The notes beneath the pieces are model-generated. The model saw nothing but the letters and a program-made list of their open reading frames with translations. It did not search any database and was not told where the DNA came from. The translations under genes and the position numbers were made by a program. From contig JAUTCR010000041.1 in NCBI GenBank assembly GCA_030673895.1, positions 1 to 51,298 on the forward strand: a stretch of 51,298 bases of DNA, given 5' to 3'. Source of the DNA: Verrucomicrobiota bacterium JB023 (lineage in GTDB: Bacteria; Verrucomicrobiota; Verrucomicrobiia; Verrucomicrobiales; Akkermansiaceae). This document shows positions 49,745 to 51,298 of the stretch, one piece after another (the first letter of the stretch is position 1; each line of letters opens with the position of its first letter).

Positions 49745-50190
49745 TCAGACATCCTCAGCGTTCCTCTCAAGCCACTCGACTTTGCCATCCGGGCCGATGG
49801 GGCGCATCGTATACATCATACTAAATCGGTAATGTCCCTGCTCGGGGTTCAAAAACGCCAGATATCGGCTCTTTTCAATTGGGTGCCAGACCGCCGAACT
49901 GCCTGGAATGGTCGAGGCCACAATTGAAATAGTCCGCTTCTCAGGTGCTGGGTTGTGGTCAAGTCTTAACGTCTGCAACACCTCTGCCTTCGCCACATAA
50001 ACATCTGAGGTTTGATCCTCACCAATTAAAACTTCAACTCTCGTCACTTGCGTCACATCAACGACAGCTACAGTGCCACACCGTCATAAAAAGCCTTAGT
50101 TAGGAGAGCTAACGCCTGACCTCCAATTGCTGTTCCCATACAGGAGGCGAGTAGAGAGATGATTAGGATGAAGTGTCTTTGGGTATTCAT
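49745..50190 (-). pseudogene. secreted hypothetical protein gene with a frameshift
   Basis: ATG 50190 begins a signal peptide (MNTQRHFILIISLLASCMG) and 40 codons ending at a stop at 50068-50070. A second frame, overlapping the end of the first, continues from about 50080 with TVAVVDVTQVTRVEVLIGED and runs to 49745 (SIVASTIPGSSAVWHPIEKS, YTMRPIGPDGKVEWLERN). Joining the two by a one-base shift near 50072-50080 gives one exported protein of about 148 aa. The gene is therefore frameshifted, or the sequence has an indel error. Confidence 0.6.
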
Positions 50191-50300
50191 TCAATTGTAG
50201 GACACATGGCGACGTGTCTTCTTAGATTTTCTCTTAAGCGAAAGTTTGAGTGGGCTCACGGCCGCAAGCCGTTAATGTCCCACGACCTGTTCTGTGTTGG

Positions 50301-50816
50301 TCAGTGCGTGCGGGCTAGAATTGACTTCATTCTCTTCCGTACTGATTCGTCCGAATCGGAGATGAGCGCTCCTTCCAATCCGGAAGTCAGAGGGTATCTG
50401 TCCAATGCCCGCTGGAACACTGAGGTAGCCTCCATACGATGAACTGGATCAGCACTGGATGCGAGAGCCCAGTATATGTAGTCGATACAGCCGTCACGAT
50501 CGTAGTCAGCTTCGCCTAGATTGAATTGACTGCTGCCCTCGACTGTCTTGCCAAATCTTCGCGTTTGTTTTTCCAGCTCGCTTATTGGCTCTGGCAGGGA
50601 CTTGGTTGTCCTACCCTTCATGTCGTAAACAGCCAACTTGTTCTGTGAATACACTTCGGCTCCAAAGAACGTCCAAATGCTCAAGGAGCGAACTGCCCAA
50701 TACTGATTAATGTGTTGGTTCGGGCGACGCTCCTCGTGTCGCAAGCCGAGCGTGGCCACAATTAATAGTAGAATCGTAAGAGCAAAGAATATCGTGGTGA
50801 ACCTTCGCGATTTCAT
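50301..50816 (-). CDS. hypothetical membrane-anchored protein, 171 aa
   Basis: An N-terminal helix (FTTIFFALTILLLIVATLGL) anchors it, followed by a soluble domain. FNLGEADYDRDGCIDYIYWA resembles a calcium-binding DxDxDG-type loop (DYDRDGCID), seen in dockerin-like and EF-hand-like proteins. The rest is unknown. Its ATG overlaps the stop of the upstream gene (ATGA), so the two are probably translated together. Confidence 0.6.
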   Translation of the reverse strand: MKSRRFTTIFFALTILLLIVATLGLRHEERRPNQHINQYWAVRSLSIWTFFGAEVYSQNKLAVYDMKGRTTKSLPEPISELEKQTRRFGKTVEGSSQFNLGEADYDRDGCIDYIYWALASSADPVHRMEATSVFQRALDRYPLTSGLEGALISDSDESVRKRMKSILARTH

Positions 50817-51058
50817 TTCTTCATAGAATGTTCAAGCGCAGCTAGGCCGATCGCCTCCGCACGCCTACATCGAATCCAAAAGGCGCACAATTGACCAGAA
50901 AATAAGCTACCCACCAGCGCGGTCGGACTTACTTGGCCCGCCTTGTTCGACATTTCTTTTTCCCAGAAGCCAAGGACCATAATGAAGGCTAAGAGAAGTG
51001 CGAGATACCTGAGAGAGCTCCTGTAAAATTCTGTCTTGGAAAGACTGCTCAGTTTCAT
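50813..51058 (-). CDS. hypothetical small membrane protein, 81 aa
   Basis: From ATG 51058: MKLSSLSKTEFYRSSLRYLA followed by a membrane helix (ALLLAFIMVLGFW) and a basic C-terminal half (SGQLCAFWIRCRRAEAIGLA). No known family. It overlaps the next gene by four bases and the preceding frame by 152 bases. Confidence 0.45.
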   Translation of the reverse strand: MKLSSLSKTEFYRSSLRYLALLLAFIMVLGFWEKEMSNKAGQVSPTALVGSLFSGQLCAFWIRCRRAEAIGLAALEHSMKK

Positions 51059-51275
51059 TTTCCCGCTCCCAATAGAAAGCCCAGCCCTCATTTGAGCGAA
51101 AATCATAGGCAGCAAGCATAGTCGAAGGGTTTGTAGCCTCAACTAAACCTACGACATCTTTATAGGACAACCGGACTGATTCACTAAGCGGAGGAAGGAG
51201 GCTCGGAACGATAGCCTCCACGTCTCTCCTCCGATTGTGAACAAGTCCGTCGCGCGACCAATGACTTATTCCCAT
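50907..51275 (-). CDS. hypothetical protein, 122 aa (C-terminal half doubtful)
   Basis: ATG 51275 is preceded by AGGAAGGGAGG, a strong ribosome binding site. The first ~72 residues (VEAIVPSLLPPLSESVRLSY, MLAAYDFRSNEGWAFYWERE) look like a soluble protein. The second half overlaps, in another frame, the small membrane protein at 51058 by 152 bp and looks less coding. One of the two may be frameshifted, so that the natural product is a fusion. No family recognised. Confidence 0.45.
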   Translation of the reverse strand: MGISHWSRDGLVHNRRRDVEAIVPSLLPPLSESVRLSYKDVVGLVEATNPSTMLAAYDFRSNEGWAFYWERENETEQSFQDRILQELSQVSRTSLSLHYGPWLLGKRNVEQGGPSKSDRAGG

Positions 51276-51298
51276 TTCCTCCCTTCCTCTATCTGCTC

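Noticed and set aside
50096-50110. Palindrome GTTAGGAGAGCTAAC, first taken as a recombination site
   Set aside because: It lies inside the coding part of the frameshifted secreted protein gene (residues A-L-A-L-L-T) and has no second copy.
1-51298. rRNA, tRNA, tmRNA, RNase P RNA, CRISPR arrays, insertion sequences, prophage genes
   Set aside because: I looked for their landmark sequences and protein families on both strands and found none.

Overview
The window looks like part of the chromosome of a Gram-negative, GC-rich, free-living (probably marine or soil) member of the Verrucomicrobiota. This is an inference. It rests on a short secreted protein with a C-terminal PEP-CTERM-type tail, many genes with weak or no Shine-Dalgarno sequence, several outer-membrane proteins (OprB-type porin, TonB receptor, FadL-type protein), and the mix of conserved families. 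There is no rRNA, tRNA or CRISPR array to place the organism more firmly.

Layout. 1-1.5 kb: a small unknown gene and a 5'-damaged esterase. 1.5-10 kb: a polyol/sugar unit made of a GntR/LacI-hybrid regulator, divergent from fructokinase, a three-part CUT2-type ABC importer, a mannitol-2-dehydrogenase-family enzyme and an OprB porin, closed by a strong terminator. Together they give a full route from outer membrane to fructose-6-phosphate. 10-20 kb: housekeeping and stress genes (ugd, queC, a PEP-CTERM protein, topoisomerase IB, CsbD, MscS, fxsA, a DUF21 protein, a MoxR ATPase). A 374-bp intergenic region at 17.2-17.57 kb carries DnaA-box-like repeats and half of a parS-like site. 20.3-21.8 kb: a secreted thioredoxin-like protein whose frame is broken only by one UGA in a U-x-x-C context, followed by a hairpin (candidate selenoprotein), coupled to a hydrolase. 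22-26.8 kb: a TonB-dependent receptor divergent from a two-component system, with a Fur-box-like palindrome between them. 26.9-36.9 kb: mostly housekeeping genes (CPBP protease, thiL, DUF445, an eRF1-like protein, alaS, tilS, glsB-type, fdhD).

36.8-39.8 kb: a peroxide-defence block of catalase plus a small ankyrin protein, divergent from OxyR, with a 17-bp palindrome at the oxyR start. 39.8-41.5 kb: an amidase, then about 1 kb without a sizeable gene but with several strong hairpins and one small ORF. 41.5-46.3 kb: a RoxA/RoxB-like dihaem cytochrome c (the rubber oxygenase family), two LuxR-type regulators and a FadL-type outer-membrane protein. Repeated operator-like sequences link them, so I read them as one regulon for oxidising and importing a hydrophobic compound. 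46.4-47.3 kb: yicC.

47.6-51.3 kb: a lower-GC stretch (by eye), all on the minus strand, of unrecognised small membrane proteins and lipoproteins. Several have an in-frame stop, a frameshift or an open frame without a start. It looks like an accessory island in decay.

The two most interesting items are the candidate UGA-decoded thioredoxin-like protein at 20,281-20,946 and the RoxA-like/LuxR/LuxR/FadL locus with shared palindromes at 41.3-46.3 kb.
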